From contig JAMOBE010000011.1 of the NCBI GenBank assembly GCA_039908285.1, positions 1-63,832 of the forward strand: 63,832 nt of DNA. Direction: 5' to 3'. The notes under the pieces are model-generated. The model was not told the origin of the DNA. It did no database searches and saw nothing but the letters and a program-made list of their open reading frames with translations. Below, piece by piece: positions 1 through 8,158 of this stretch. Positions within the stretch are counted from its first letter, which is position 1. Every line of letters starts with the position of its first letter. The position numbers and the translations under genes were made by a program. Origin of the DNA: JAMOBE01 sp039908285. GTDB lineage: Bacteria > Pseudomonadota > Alphaproteobacteria > Rhodospirillales > Rhodospirillaceae.

Positions 1-60
1 CCCCGGCCCTCTCCCCCTCGAGGGGGAGAGGGAGTACAGGTTCCGAATACATTTTCAGGC
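1..60. repeat. Family A palindromic intergenic repeat, partial copy
   Basis: A perfect 26-bp palindrome at 7-32 (CCCTCTCCCCCTC and its complement) is followed by the tail ATACATTTTCAGGC. The same palindrome and tail recur at 8056-8151 and 19238-19422. There the element is closed on the other side by the inverted partner CTGAAAATGTATCGG, which here would lie before the window start. The tail runs up to the start of the membrane protein gene at 67. Confidence 0.75.
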
Positions 61-66
61 ACTGAC

Positions 67-660
67 ATGGACTCCGGCGGCTCATTTCTCGCGATCATGC
101 TGTCCATTGGCAAGGCGCTGAGCGCGGTCACCCTGCCCGTCATCATCGGCAACACGGGGAGTCTTCTGCTTCACCATATCGCTCCCGCCGACTTCTACGC
201 GATCCCCATCTTCAAGACCATCGCCCGGGCCGTCGGGATCATGGTGGGTATCCTGGTGCTCCATGCCAGTATTCTCCCCAGCCACTACGCGCTGGAAGAC
301 CTGTTCCTGCCGTCCAGTCCCTGGAATCTGTCCTTCGGCCAGTTTCTGCTCCAGCACGCCAATCCCATGGCGTTCCGTCTGATCCCGATCGAAAGCGGTG
401 ACGCCGGTACGCCGACCTGGCGACTGCTGCTGCTGGTGGCCGCCGTGGTCCTGATGGTGGTGAACACCGTCCTGGCCGTCCTGGTCTGGCCGAATCGTTT
501 CGCCTGGCGCGCCCTTGGCGTCTGCGTCGGGACCGTCGTCCTTACCGGCTGGACGGTGGTCTACCTGGTGAGTCTGGCCCTGTGGTCGCTGCACGTGCTG
601 AATTTCTGGGTGTTTGCCCTGCTCGGGATCTATTATCACTATCGGACGTCGCACCACTGA
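67..660 (+). CDS. Hypothetical multi-pass inner-membrane protein
   Basis: A 197-residue protein I do not recognise. Hydrophobic segments at roughly residues 8-35, 50-70, 118-142, 148-172 and 175-192 indicate about four or five membrane spans. A more polar loop near 72-117 contains aromatic and Pro residues. There is no signal for a catalytic domain. No clear ribosome-binding site precedes the ATG at 67, because the upstream bases belong to repeat family A; the in-frame Met at 97 is a possible alternative start. The gene ends in TGATG, overlapping by one base an in-frame upstream ATG of the rsmB frame, so the two may be co-transcribed. The reading frame is convincing from its hydrophobic pattern. 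The function is unknown. Confidence 0.6.
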   Translation: MDSGGSFLAIMLSIGKALSAVTLPVIIGNTGSLLLHHIAPADFYAIPIFKTIARAVGIMVGILVLHASILPSHYALEDLFLPSSPWNLSFGQFLLQHANPMAFRLIPIESGDAGTPTWRLLLLVAAVVLMVVNTVLAVLVWPNRFAWRALGVCVGTVVLTGWTVVYLVSLALWSLHVLNFWVFALLGIYYHYRTSHH

Positions 661-740
661 TGAAGAGCGGTCCAGAGACGAAGGGTCCCGACAGCCATGA
701 GCCAGACAACTTCCACCAGACAGCCCGCCGGCCCGTGGAG

Positions 741-2027
741 ATGACCGCCGGGGCCGCTCGCGAGGTGGCCCTCGAGGTGCTGCGGGCGGTGGTGCGAAGC
801 CGGCACCCGCTCGACGAGGCACTGGAGGAGGTGCCCGGGCTTGGCGCCCTGGAGTCCCGCGACCGCGCCTTCGTTCGTCTGCTGGTGGCGGCGACCCTGC
901 GTCGGCTCACCAGCATCGACGCCCTGATCGGCCAGTGCCTTGAGCGGCCGATGACGGCCCGCATGTCCGACATCCGCGACATCCTGCGCCTTGGGGTATG
1001 CCAGCTCGTGGTTCTCGGGACGCCTGCCCATGCCGCGGTGGACACGGCCGTCGCCCTGGCCGCCGGATGCCACGGCGGCGCCTATCGCGGTCTGGTCAAT
1101 GCCGTGCTGCGTCGGCTCGCCCGCGAGGGGGGAGCCCTGGCCGCCGCGCAGGACCGGACTCGTCTCGACATCCCGGACTGGCTGTGGCGCTCGTGGAGAG
1201 CCGCCTATGGCGAGGACACCTGCCGCCGCATCGCCGCGGCCAGCCTGATCGAGGCGCCCCTCGACATCACCGTCCGGGACGATCCGGGGCCGTGGGCCGA
1301 GGCCCTCGATGCCGAGGAGCTGCCGACCGGGACTCTGCGCCGGGCGGCCGGAGGGAGTGTTGCCGGGCTGCCGGGCTTTGCCGAGGGGGCCTGGTGGGTG
1401 CAGGACGCCGCGGCCGCCCTGCCCGCCCGCCTTCTCGGTGAGGTGCGGGGTCGGACGGTGGCCGATCTGTGCGCGGCACCGGGCGGCAAGACCGCTCAGT
1501 TGGCCGCCGCCGGGGCCCGGGTGATCGCCGTCGACCGCTCGGAACGGCGGCTCGAGCGTCTCGGCCGCAATCTTGAGCGTCTGCGGCTTGCGGCCGAGAC
1601 GGTGGCCGCCGACGCCGCCGACTGGCAGCCGGCGGAGCCGGTCGACGCGGTGCTTCTGGATGCGCCATGCACCGCCACCGGCACCCTCCGCCGCCATCCC
1701 GACGTGCTGCGGCTCAAGTCGCCGCGCGACGTCGCCGGCCTGATGCGGGCCCAGGACAGGCTGCTGGCCGCCGCGACCACCTTTTTGCGCCCCGGCGGGC
1801 GTCTGGTGTATTGCGTGTGCTCGTTGCAGCCGGAGGAGGGGCCGCAGCGTGTCGCCGCCGCCCTGGCCGCCGGCCTGCCGCTTCGCCGCGTGCCGGTCGC
1901 CGCCTCTGAGGTCGGGGGCCTCGCCGAATGCCTGACGCCCGAGGGCGATCTGCGCACCCTGCCGTTCCATCTTGCCGAAAGGGGGGGGATGGACGCATTC
2001 TATGCCGCCAGACTTGAACGGACATGA
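741..2027 (+). CDS. rsmB: 16S rRNA (cytosine-C5)-methyltransferase, RsmB family
   Basis: An SAM-dependent enzyme expected to methylate C5 of cytosine 967 of 16S rRNA in the cytoplasm. The N-terminal third is the NusB-like RNA-binding domain (residues about 5-130). The C-terminal Rossmann domain has the SAM motif CAAPGGKT near residue 244, the DAPCTATG motif near 307 with the resolving Cys, and YCVCSLQPEEG near 360 with the nucleophilic Cys. The ATG at 741 follows GTGGAG and gives 428 residues, the usual family length. An in-frame ATG at 660 overlaps the upstream stop codon and would add 27 residues. gmhB follows after 3 bases, so the two are co-transcribed. A second RsmB-like gene lies at 32009-33346. 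Confidence 0.93.
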   Translation: MTAGAAREVALEVLRAVVRSRHPLDEALEEVPGLGALESRDRAFVRLLVAATLRRLTSIDALIGQCLERPMTARMSDIRDILRLGVCQLVVLGTPAHAAVDTAVALAAGCHGGAYRGLVNAVLRRLAREGGALAAAQDRTRLDIPDWLWRSWRAAYGEDTCRRIAAASLIEAPLDITVRDDPGPWAEALDAEELPTGTLRRAAGGSVAGLPGFAEGAWWVQDAAAALPARLLGEVRGRTVADLCAAPGGKTAQLAAAGARVIAVDRSERRLERLGRNLERLRLAAETVAADAADWQPAEPVDAVLLDAPCTATGTLRRHPDVLRLKSPRDVAGLMRAQDRLLAAATTFLRPGGRLVYCVCSLQPEEGPQRVAAALAAGLPLRRVPVAASEVGGLAECLTPEGDLRTLPFHLAERGGMDAFYAARLERT

Positions 2028-2030
2028 CCG

Positions 2031-2579
2031 ATGACCAGACGCTTCGTCCTGCTGGACCGTGACGGTACCATCAACGTGGATACCCATTACCTGTCCCATC
2101 CGGATCAGCTCGTGCTGCTGCCGGGCGCCGTGGAGGGACTGAAACGGATGCGGGCGCTCGGGCTCGGGCTGGTGGTGCTGACCAACCAGTCGGGAGTGGC
2201 GCGGGGCTATTTCGACGAGGCGCGGGTCGGGGAGGTGCACGACCACCTGCTCCGCATGCTGGGCGAGGAGGGGGTGACCATCGATGGCGTCTACGTCTGC
2301 CCCCATGGGCCGCACGACGACTGCGCCTGCCGCAAGCCCCTGCCCGGCATGATCGAGCAGGCCGCCGCCGACCTCGGCTTCATTCCGAGGGACAGCTTCA
2401 TGATCGGCGACAAGGTGGCGGACGTGGACCTCGGCCGCTGTGTCGGCGCCACCACCTTTCTGGTCCGCACCGGCTATGGCGCCGAGGTGGAACGCAAGGG
2501 CCAGGCCCGTGCCGACCACGTGGTCGACTCGCTGGCGGACGCGGCAGACATCATCGAGCGGACGCTGGCGATGGCCTGA
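2031..2579 (+). CDS. gmhB: D-glycero-D-manno-heptose 1,7-bisphosphate 7-phosphatase
   Basis: A HAD-superfamily phosphatase of 182 residues. It removes the C7 phosphate of heptose bisphosphate during ADP-heptose synthesis for lipopolysaccharide core. The nucleophile motif LDRDGTIN lies at residues 8-15, followed by the Thr motif LTNQSG near 52. A zinc-binding run CPHGPHDDCACRKP sits near 90, and motif III GDKVADVDLG near 125. The Cys/His zinc loop and the short length separate GmhB from the histidinol-phosphatase half of HisB. The start lies 3 bases after the rsmB stop codon. The other heptose genes are not in this window. Confidence 0.92.
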   Translation: MTRRFVLLDRDGTINVDTHYLSHPDQLVLLPGAVEGLKRMRALGLGLVVLTNQSGVARGYFDEARVGEVHDHLLRMLGEEGVTIDGVYVCPHGPHDDCACRKPLPGMIEQAAADLGFIPRDSFMIGDKVADVDLGRCVGATTFLVRTGYGAEVERKGQARADHVVDSLADAADIIERTLAMA

Positions 2580-3189
2580 TCCCGACCGGCCTGATCCCGA
2601 CATCACAAGGGAAAAATGGAAGAGGCGGCTCGGAAAGCCCGGACTCAAGGGGGGACCTAGCCGGATGCCTTCCTACGCCGCCTCTGTAGGCGACGGCCTG
2701 TCCAGTGACCACCCCGGGGGACGGGGGAGTACCGCGACATTGTGGCCGTCACTCATTGTTCCGGTTGCCGATCGCCGCGTCCGGAACTCTGTCGGCGTGG
2801 CTTGAGACCACGCCTATTCGCCTGGAGACGGCGCCTGGCCGACGACGTGTGGAGAATCACGCCGCTTCCCGCCGCCTCGCCACCCTTGCGGGTGGATGCC
2901 GCCACCTCCATCTCACTCGGCACCGTCAGGGCTGCCCTGCCGTGCCCTCTGTCCCGCGGACCCGGGTTGGTTTCCCGCTTTCGACTTGGTCCGTTCTGAT
3001 AGGGGCATTAAACAGAGGCGCGGTTTCACCCGAATTTCCGCGCGGGCTCTTTATGGTTTCAATTGTTTCGCGGAGACGGAAAACGGGGAATCCGGGCCCG
3101 TCATACCGGCGCGCGGAAAAATTGACCCCATGAACCAAAATTCGGCAGTTACGCCCGGGGCGGTAGCCCCGCATAATGGCTGCCGGGTC
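2580..3189. other. 610-bp intergenic gap with one strong stem
   Basis: No convincing reading frame exists on either strand, and possible translations look like random GC-rich sequence. Just after gmhB, AGAGGCGGC at 2621-2629 pairs perfectly with GCCGCCTCT at 2677-2685. The enclosed 47 bases are G-rich and contain further short complementarities. The region also has AT-richer patches near 3005-3075 and 3115-3150. It could hold a structured RNA or decayed sequence. I could not match it to RNase P RNA, tmRNA, 6S RNA or SRP RNA. Confidence 0.4.
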
Positions 3190-4668
3190 TCACCCGCCGA
3201 TGACCTTGACCTCGGTGCCGGCGGGGGGGAGTTCGCCGGGGCGGAGGTCGTTGAGCAGGCGGAACCATTCCTCGTTGAACTTGCCGAACGGCAGGCCGGC
3301 GGCGAGGCGTCCTGGGCTGTCGTCGGGGCGGACCGTCACCACCATGACCCGCTGCGGCGCCACCCGTGAGGCCTCCTCGGCGGTCAGTTGGCGCAGGCTG
3401 TAGGTGGTGCGCTTCAGGTCCTCGGCGAGGCGGGCGGTTTCGTTCTGCGGCATGAGGAACGTGAACCGGTAGACCCGGGTGTCCGGCCCGGAGATTGCCA
3501 CCAGGCGGACGTCATAGGTCTTTCCCGACGCGGAGACCCGGGTGCTGCCCGTCGCGGCGTCGCGGCCATCGACGGTGATGGTTTCGACACCACTGAACTT
3601 GAGCTTGCCGCCCCAGTCGCTCTGAAGGTAGGTGGCCATCGGCCCGTTGCCCGGGTTCCGTCCAATGTCGAACACGATGCTGGTTCCGCCCTGGTGGCGG
3701 GCGGTGACGTTCTTGTCGCCGTTGATCAGCTTGAACCCCGGGGGCACGGTGAATTCGAAGCGCAGGGTGGGGTGGACGAACCGGTTGCCCTTGATGACAC
3801 CCTGCGAGGAGTCGCTGCCGAACACCAGGCCGTTGACGTGGTCCAGGTACTCCTTGCGGCCGATGCGGGGATTGGGCAGCGGCGTCGCCTGGGCGCTCTG
3901 GATGGCGTGCCGCACCCGCTCGGCGCTGCGGGGGTGGGTCGCCATCATGTTGAACTCATCCACCTCGGACTCGGCGCGGCCGCTCATGTGGGCGTTGACG
4001 ATGTCGTGCTGGCGCAGGGTGCTCAGGAACTCGACCATGGCGCGGTTGTCGTAGCCGGCCCGGCTCATGTAGCGCACCCCCAGGGTATCGGCCTCCAGTT
4101 CCTGATCGCGGGAGAAGCCCTGCAGGTAGGCGCTGGCGCCGAACTGGGCGACGTCGGCGATGCCGCCGATGCCGGCCAGGCTGCCGGCGATGCCGAGGGC
4201 GGTCAGGCCGATGTTGGCCAGCATGGCCTGGCTGTAGCGCTCGGCGGTGTGGCGGGCGGTGACGTGGCCGATCTCATGGGCCAGCACGCCGGCCAGTTCG
4301 GCCTCGTTGTTGGCGATGGCGATCAGGCCGCGGGTGATGTAGATGTGCCCGCCCGGCAGCGCCATGGCGTTGACGATGGGCGAGTTCAGCACGGTGAAGG
4401 TGTAGGGGAGATTGGGCATCTCCGATGTCCGGGCGACGCTGCGGCCGATGTCGCCGATATAGGCGACCAGGTCGGGATCGAGGTATTCGCCGCCCAGGCT
4501 CTGCACCAGCTTGGGGTGCTCCTCCTGGCCCACCCGCAATTCCTCGTCGGGCGACATGAAGGCGGTGAAGGCGGAGCGGCCGGTGGAGGGATTGACGGCG
4601 CAGGCGGCAAGGCCGCCCAGGCATCCGACACCCAGGCCTTCCAGGACACGTCGGCGGCTCAGCTCCAT
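3190..4668 (-). CDS. M48-family metalloprotease lipoprotein
   Basis: A 492-residue Zn-dependent protease of the M48 (BepA/LoiP-like) type, probably anchored in the envelope and acting in outer-membrane quality control. An Arg-rich start (RRR near residues 5-7) is followed by a hydrophobic stretch and a lipobox-like GLAAC with Cys23. The zinc site HEIGH is at 131-135, and the third ligand lies in the downstream ELEAD motif near 190. The C-terminal ~200 residues form a beta-rich domain ending in VKVIGG, seen in alphaproteobacterial homologues with a LysM-like tail. The start at 4668 follows AAAGGAGG on the minus strand. It lies 44 bases downstream of the flavoprotein gene and probably shares its operon. 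The RRR could also suggest Tat export; the lipoprotein call is inference. Confidence 0.88.
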   Translation of the reverse strand: MELSRRRVLEGLGVGCLGGLAACAVNPSTGRSAFTAFMSPDEELRVGQEEHPKLVQSLGGEYLDPDLVAYIGDIGRSVARTSEMPNLPYTFTVLNSPIVNAMALPGGHIYITRGLIAIANNEAELAGVLAHEIGHVTARHTAERYSQAMLANIGLTALGIAGSLAGIGGIADVAQFGASAYLQGFSRDQELEADTLGVRYMSRAGYDNRAMVEFLSTLRQHDIVNAHMSGRAESEVDEFNMMATHPRSAERVRHAIQSAQATPLPNPRIGRKEYLDHVNGLVFGSDSSQGVIKGNRFVHPTLRFEFTVPPGFKLINGDKNVTARHQGGTSIVFDIGRNPGNGPMATYLQSDWGGKLKFSGVETITVDGRDAATGSTRVSASGKTYDVRLVAISGPDTRVYRFTFLMPQNETARLAEDLKRTTYSLRQLTAEEASRVAPQRVMVVTVRPDDSPGRLAAGLPFGKFNEEWFRLLNDLRPGELPPAGTEVKVIGG

Positions 4669-4712
4669 GGATCCGGTCTCCTCCTTTCCGGGGGGCGATT
4701 TCGCTTCGGATA

Positions 4713-6164
4713 CTACACCGCTTCGTCGCCGGAAACCGCATTCACCTGGGGGATCACCTTGCCGGGGTTCATGAGGCCGGCCGGGTCCAGGGCCTGCTTG
4801 ACGCGGCGCATCAGGTCGAGTTCCACCGCGCTCTTGTGGCGGGCCATCTCGCCGAGTTTCAGGCGGCCGATGCCGTGCTCGGCCGAGAAGCTGCCGCCGA
4901 GGTCGGCGACGATGTCGTGGACCAGCCGGTTCATGGGCTCCCACCGGGCGAGGAAGGCGGCCTTGTCCACGCCCTCCGGCTGGCTCAGGTTGAAGTGGAT
5001 GTTGCCGTCGCCGACGTGGCCGAAGGCGCAGACCCGCACCCCCGGCATGGCCGCCTCCACCGCCGTCGTGGCGCGGTGGAGGAACTGGGGCACCCGGCTG
5101 ACCGGGACGGCGACGTCGTGCTTGATGCTGCCGCCCTCGTGCTTCTGCGACTCGGGAAGGGTCTCGCGCAGGCGCCACAGGCCGGCGGTCTGGTCCAGGC
5201 TTTCGGCGATGACGGCGTCGGCGATCTCGCCGGCCTCGAAGGCCTCGCTGAGCAGGGCCTCGAACGCCTCGCGCAGGCGGGCCGCGGGACTGGACGTGGA
5301 CAGCTCCAGCAGCACGTACCAGGGGTGGGGAGACTCCATGGGATCGCTGGTGCCGGGGATGTGGCGGGTGACGAAGTCGAGGCCAATGCGCGGGATCAGT
5401 TCGAAGGCGGAGACCGCATCGCCGCTCAGGCTCCGCGCCCGCGACAGGAGGCCGAGCACGTCCTCCACCCGCTCGATGCCGCAGAGGGCGGTCTGCACGT
5501 CGCGGGGCTTTGGGAACAGCTTCAGCACGGCGGCGGTGACCAGTCCGAGCGTCCCCTCGGCGCCGATGAACAGGTGCTTCAGGGCATAGCCGGTATTGTC
5601 CTTGGCCAGCCCCCGCAATCCGTCCCACACCCGGCCGTCGGGCAGCACCACCTCGAGCCCCAGCACCAGATCGCGCATGGTGCCATAGCGCAGCACCTCC
5701 AGGCCGCCGGCGTTGCTGGCGATATTGCCGCCAATCTGGCAGGTGCCCTCGGCGGCCAGGCTGAGGGGGAACAGGCAGCCGGCCTCGTCGGCGACCCGCC
5801 GGATGTCGGCCAGGATGCAGCCGGCCTCCACGGTCATGGTGTGGTTGACCGGATCCAGGTCGCGGATGCGGTTCAGGCGCCGGGTGGCGAGGACGATCTC
5901 CTCACCCGTCTCCCGGGGCACGCCGCCGCCCACCAGCCCGGTGTTGCCGCCCTGGGGCACGATGGGCACCCCCGCCACCGCGCACAGGGCGACGACGCCG
6001 GCGGCCTCGGCCGTGGAGGCCGGACGCACCACCAGGGACGACACGCCGCGGTAAAGCCCACGCTCCTCCGTCAGGTAGGGGGGCATGTCGGCGGGGTCGG
6101 TGACCACGCCCCTTTCTCCCACCAGACTGGTGATGGCCTCGATCAATCCGGCGGGCAGGGTCAT
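4713..6164 (-). CDS. FAD-linked oxidoreductase, D-2-hydroxyglutarate dehydrogenase type
   Basis: A 483-residue flavoprotein of the vanillyl-alcohol-oxidase/GlcD superfamily. The N-terminal FAD-binding PCMH domain (about residues 30-215) has the VPQGGNTGLVGG pyrophosphate loop and GGNIASNAGG. The C-terminal FAD-oxidase domain has GHVGDGNIHFN near 395 and the ending AEHGIGRLK...LDPAGLMNPGK. These features fit D2HGDH-like or glycolate-oxidase GlcD-like enzymes that oxidise D-2-hydroxy acids to 2-oxo acids. No GlcE or GlcF partner is nearby, which favours the single-subunit D2HGDH branch. The start ATG overlaps the tsaC stop codon by 3 bases, so translation is coupled. Confidence 0.88.
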   Translation of the reverse strand: MTLPAGLIEAITSLVGERGVVTDPADMPPYLTEERGLYRGVSSLVVRPASTAEAAGVVALCAVAGVPIVPQGGNTGLVGGGVPRETGEEIVLATRRLNRIRDLDPVNHTMTVEAGCILADIRRVADEAGCLFPLSLAAEGTCQIGGNIASNAGGLEVLRYGTMRDLVLGLEVVLPDGRVWDGLRGLAKDNTGYALKHLFIGAEGTLGLVTAAVLKLFPKPRDVQTALCGIERVEDVLGLLSRARSLSGDAVSAFELIPRIGLDFVTRHIPGTSDPMESPHPWYVLLELSTSSPAARLREAFEALLSEAFEAGEIADAVIAESLDQTAGLWRLRETLPESQKHEGGSIKHDVAVPVSRVPQFLHRATTAVEAAMPGVRVCAFGHVGDGNIHFNLSQPEGVDKAAFLARWEPMNRLVHDIVADLGGSFSAEHGIGRLKLGEMARHKSAVELDLMRRVKQALDPAGLMNPGKVIPQVNAVSGDEAV

Positions 6165-7180
6165 GGCGTTCGGTCTCCAGGGGGGGATGAATGAGAAGAC
6201 AGGGCCTCACTCCCCCGCGCGGCGCGGCGCAGCCGGTCGTTGATGGCCCGACCAAGACCTGACTCCGGAATGGGGCTCACGGCGATGGCCGCCGTCTCCG
6301 GCCGGTCCAGGGCCCGCAGCATGGCGAACAGGTTGGCGGCGGCTTCCACCAGATCGCCGCCCGGACTGAGGTTGAGCGTCTCTCCCTCGACGGCGCCGAA
6401 GCCCAGCAGGATCTCCCCCGGCCGGGGACCTGTGACGTTGACGCGCAGCGGCCGGTCGGGCGCGTAGTGGCGGGCCAGCATGCCGGGGGAGCGGGGCGAG
6501 CCGCCCTCTCCCGCCGGTCGCAGGGGGCCGGTGACGGCCTCGATCTCCTCCGCCGGCAGGCCACCGGGGCGCAGCAGGACCGGTACCCCGCCGGTGGTGT
6601 CGATGACGGTGGACTCGAGACCGACCCGGCACGGCCCGCCGTCGAGGATCAGCGCGACCCTCTCGCCGAGGGACTCCGCCACATGGGCGGCGGTGGTCGG
6701 ACTGACGGCGCCCGAGCGATTGGCGCTGGGAGCGGCGATGGGGGTCCCGGCCTGGCGCAGCAGGGCCAGGGCCACCGGGTGGTCGGGAATCCGAATCGCG
6801 ATGGAGTCCAGTCCGGCGCTGGCCAGCAGGGCGATCGGACAGTCCTCCCGCCGCCGGCACACCAGGGTGAGCGGCCCCGGCCAGAACCGCGCGCCCAGGG
6901 TCCGCGCCAGCGCACCGGCCTCCACCAGGGCCCACGCGGCGGCGGCGTCCGCCACATGGACGATCAGCGGGTTGAAGCTCGGGCGGTCCTTGGCGGCGAA
7001 CACGGCGGCCACCGCCCGCTCGCTGGTGGCGTCGGCTCCCAGGCCATAGACGGTCTCGGTGGGAAAGGCGACGAGGCGCCCCTCGCCGATGAGCCGCCCC
7101 GCCAGCGCGAGCGCCTCGGGAGTGGGAGCGGCGATGGTCCCGGGCGGTGGGGGCGGATGCGGATAGGGACGCGTGCTCAT
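6161..7180 (-). CDS. tsaC: L-threonylcarbamoyladenylate synthase (Sua5 type)
   Basis: Makes threonylcarbamoyl-AMP from Thr, bicarbonate and ATP, the first step of the t6A37 modification of ANN-decoding tRNAs. The YrdC fold covers about residues 17-205, with the signature FPTETVYGLGADA near 40 and the KDRPSFNPLIVHV run. Further on come SIAIRIPDHP and the APSANRSGAVSPT loop. A C-terminal Sua5 extension (about 230-339) includes PRSPGMLARHYAPD, so this is the long Sua5 form. Met at 7180 is taken as the start because the Pro-rich leader directly precedes the domain; an upstream in-frame start would be less typical. The gene is first in the minus-strand operon with the flavoprotein and M48 genes, and is divergent from the methyltransferase at 7297. 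Confidence 0.9.
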   Translation of the reverse strand: MSTRPYPHPPPPPGTIAAPTPEALALAGRLIGEGRLVAFPTETVYGLGADATSERAVAAVFAAKDRPSFNPLIVHVADAAAAWALVEAGALARTLGARFWPGPLTLVCRRREDCPIALLASAGLDSIAIRIPDHPVALALLRQAGTPIAAPSANRSGAVSPTTAAHVAESLGERVALILDGGPCRVGLESTVIDTTGGVPVLLRPGGLPAEEIEAVTGPLRPAGEGGSPRSPGMLARHYAPDRPLRVNVTGPRPGEILLGFGAVEGETLNLSPGGDLVEAAANLFAMLRALDRPETAAIAVSPIPESGLGRAINDRLRRAARGSEALSSHSSPPGDRTP

Positions 7181-7296
7181 GAATGACCTGGATGGTCCGT
7201 TTCGATACCCCTGCCCGAACACCGGCTTTGACATCGGGCGACGATGGATTAGAGTCCCGGCGCCTGCGGGCGGTGGCAGAATGGGAACGATACTCA

Positions 7297-8049
7297 ATGA
7301 AGACCGAATGGGACTACACCAATCTGGCGGCAGCCTATGTCAAGCGTCCCGATTATGCGGCGGCCGCCGTGGACGCCCTGCTGGCGGTGGCCCACTGTGG
7401 CCCCGGAGCCCGGGTGTGCGACGTGGGAGCCGGGGTCGGCCACCTTACCCTCATGCTGGCCGAGCGGGGGCTCTCCGTCGTCGCCGTGGAGCCCAACGAC
7501 GCCATGCGCGCCCTCGGCATCCGCCGCACCGCCGACTTTCCCTCCGTCGCCTGGGCGGAGGGGGTGGGCGAGGCCACCGGTCAGAAGACCGGAGCCTTCG
7601 ACATGGTCACCTTCGGGTCGTCCTTCAACGTCTGCGACCGGCCGAAGGCGCTGGTGGAGGCTCGCCGTCTACTGAAGCCTGGCGGCACGTTCGCCTGCCT
7701 GTGGAACCACCGGGATCTCGCCGATCCCTTCCAGGCCCGGGTGGAGGGACTGATCCGGTCCATGGTCCCGGGCTATGACTACGGCAGCCGCCGCGAGGAC
7801 CAGACGGAGGTGATTCGCGTCAGTGGCCTGTTCGAGTCTCCCGGCATCATCCAGATGCCGATTCGGCATGGTGTCCCGGCCACCGACTGGATCGAGGCCT
7901 GGCGCTCCCACGCCACCCTGCAGCGGCAGGCCGGCCCCCGCTTCCCCGAGGTCATCGCCGCCATCGAGGACCTGGTGACGCGTGAGCGGCTGACCAGCAT
8001 CGATGTTCCCTATGACACCCGCATGTGGGTGGCCCGGGCGGTTTCATAG
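7297..8049 (+). CDS. Class I SAM-dependent methyltransferase, substrate unknown
   Basis: A 250-residue methyltransferase of the type-11/UbiE-like fold. The SAM-binding glycine motif VCDVGAGVGHLT lies near residues 40-51. An acidic end of beta2 follows (VAVEPNDAMR), then TFGSSFNVCD and the post-motif LLKPGGTFACLWNHRD near 130. The substrate cannot be told from the sequence; small-molecule methylation is more likely than RNA. The ATG at 7297 opens the conserved fold (MKTEWDYTNLAAAY). An in-frame ATG at 7183 would add 38 uncharacteristic residues. The gene is divergent from tsaC, so both promoters lie in about 115 bp. Confidence 0.8.
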   Translation: MKTEWDYTNLAAAYVKRPDYAAAAVDALLAVAHCGPGARVCDVGAGVGHLTLMLAERGLSVVAVEPNDAMRALGIRRTADFPSVAWAEGVGEATGQKTGAFDMVTFGSSFNVCDRPKALVEARRLLKPGGTFACLWNHRDLADPFQARVEGLIRSMVPGYDYGSRREDQTEVIRVSGLFESPGIIQMPIRHGVPATDWIEAWRSHATLQRQAGPRFPEVIAAIEDLVTRERLTSIDVPYDTRMWVARAVS

Positions 8050-8055
8050 CTGGTG

Positions 8056-8151
8056 AGGGGCTGAAAATGTATCGGCAGCATGGCCATAAAAAGCCCTCTC
8101 CCCCTCGAGGGGGAGAGGGGGTAAGAATTCCGAATACATTTTCAGCCCCTG
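8056..8151. repeat. Family A palindromic intergenic element, complete copy
   Basis: A compact element of about 96 bp. Its ends are inverted repeats, AGGGGCTGAAAATGTATCGG on the left and CCGAATACATTTTCAGCCCC on the right. The centre is the perfect 26-bp palindrome at 8094-8119 shared with the copies at 1-60 and 19238-19422. The right end stops 7 bases before the ATG of the PEP-utilizing gene, so the element fills that gene's whole upstream region. Confidence 0.8.
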
Positions 8152-8158
8152 ACCTCCC

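Noticed and set aside
639..2648. Long minus-strand open frame opposite rsmB-gmhB
   Set aside because: GC-rich third-position bias creates long antisense frames; the translation is His/Gln/Gly/Arg-rich and has no motifs, while rsmB and gmhB on the plus strand are unmistakable.
2621..2690. RNase P RNA or other known ncRNA
   Set aside because: A GGAAAGCCCGGACTC stretch is reminiscent of the RNase P core, but the AAACCGCC and other conserved blocks are absent.
2705..3133. Possible small proteins in the gap after gmhB
   Set aside because: Codon usage and composition look random and the frames overlap each other with no ribosome-binding site.
3388..5589. Plus-strand open frame opposite the M48 and flavoprotein genes
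   Set aside because: Antisense shadow with repetitive Val/Gly/Ala/Asp composition and no family signals.
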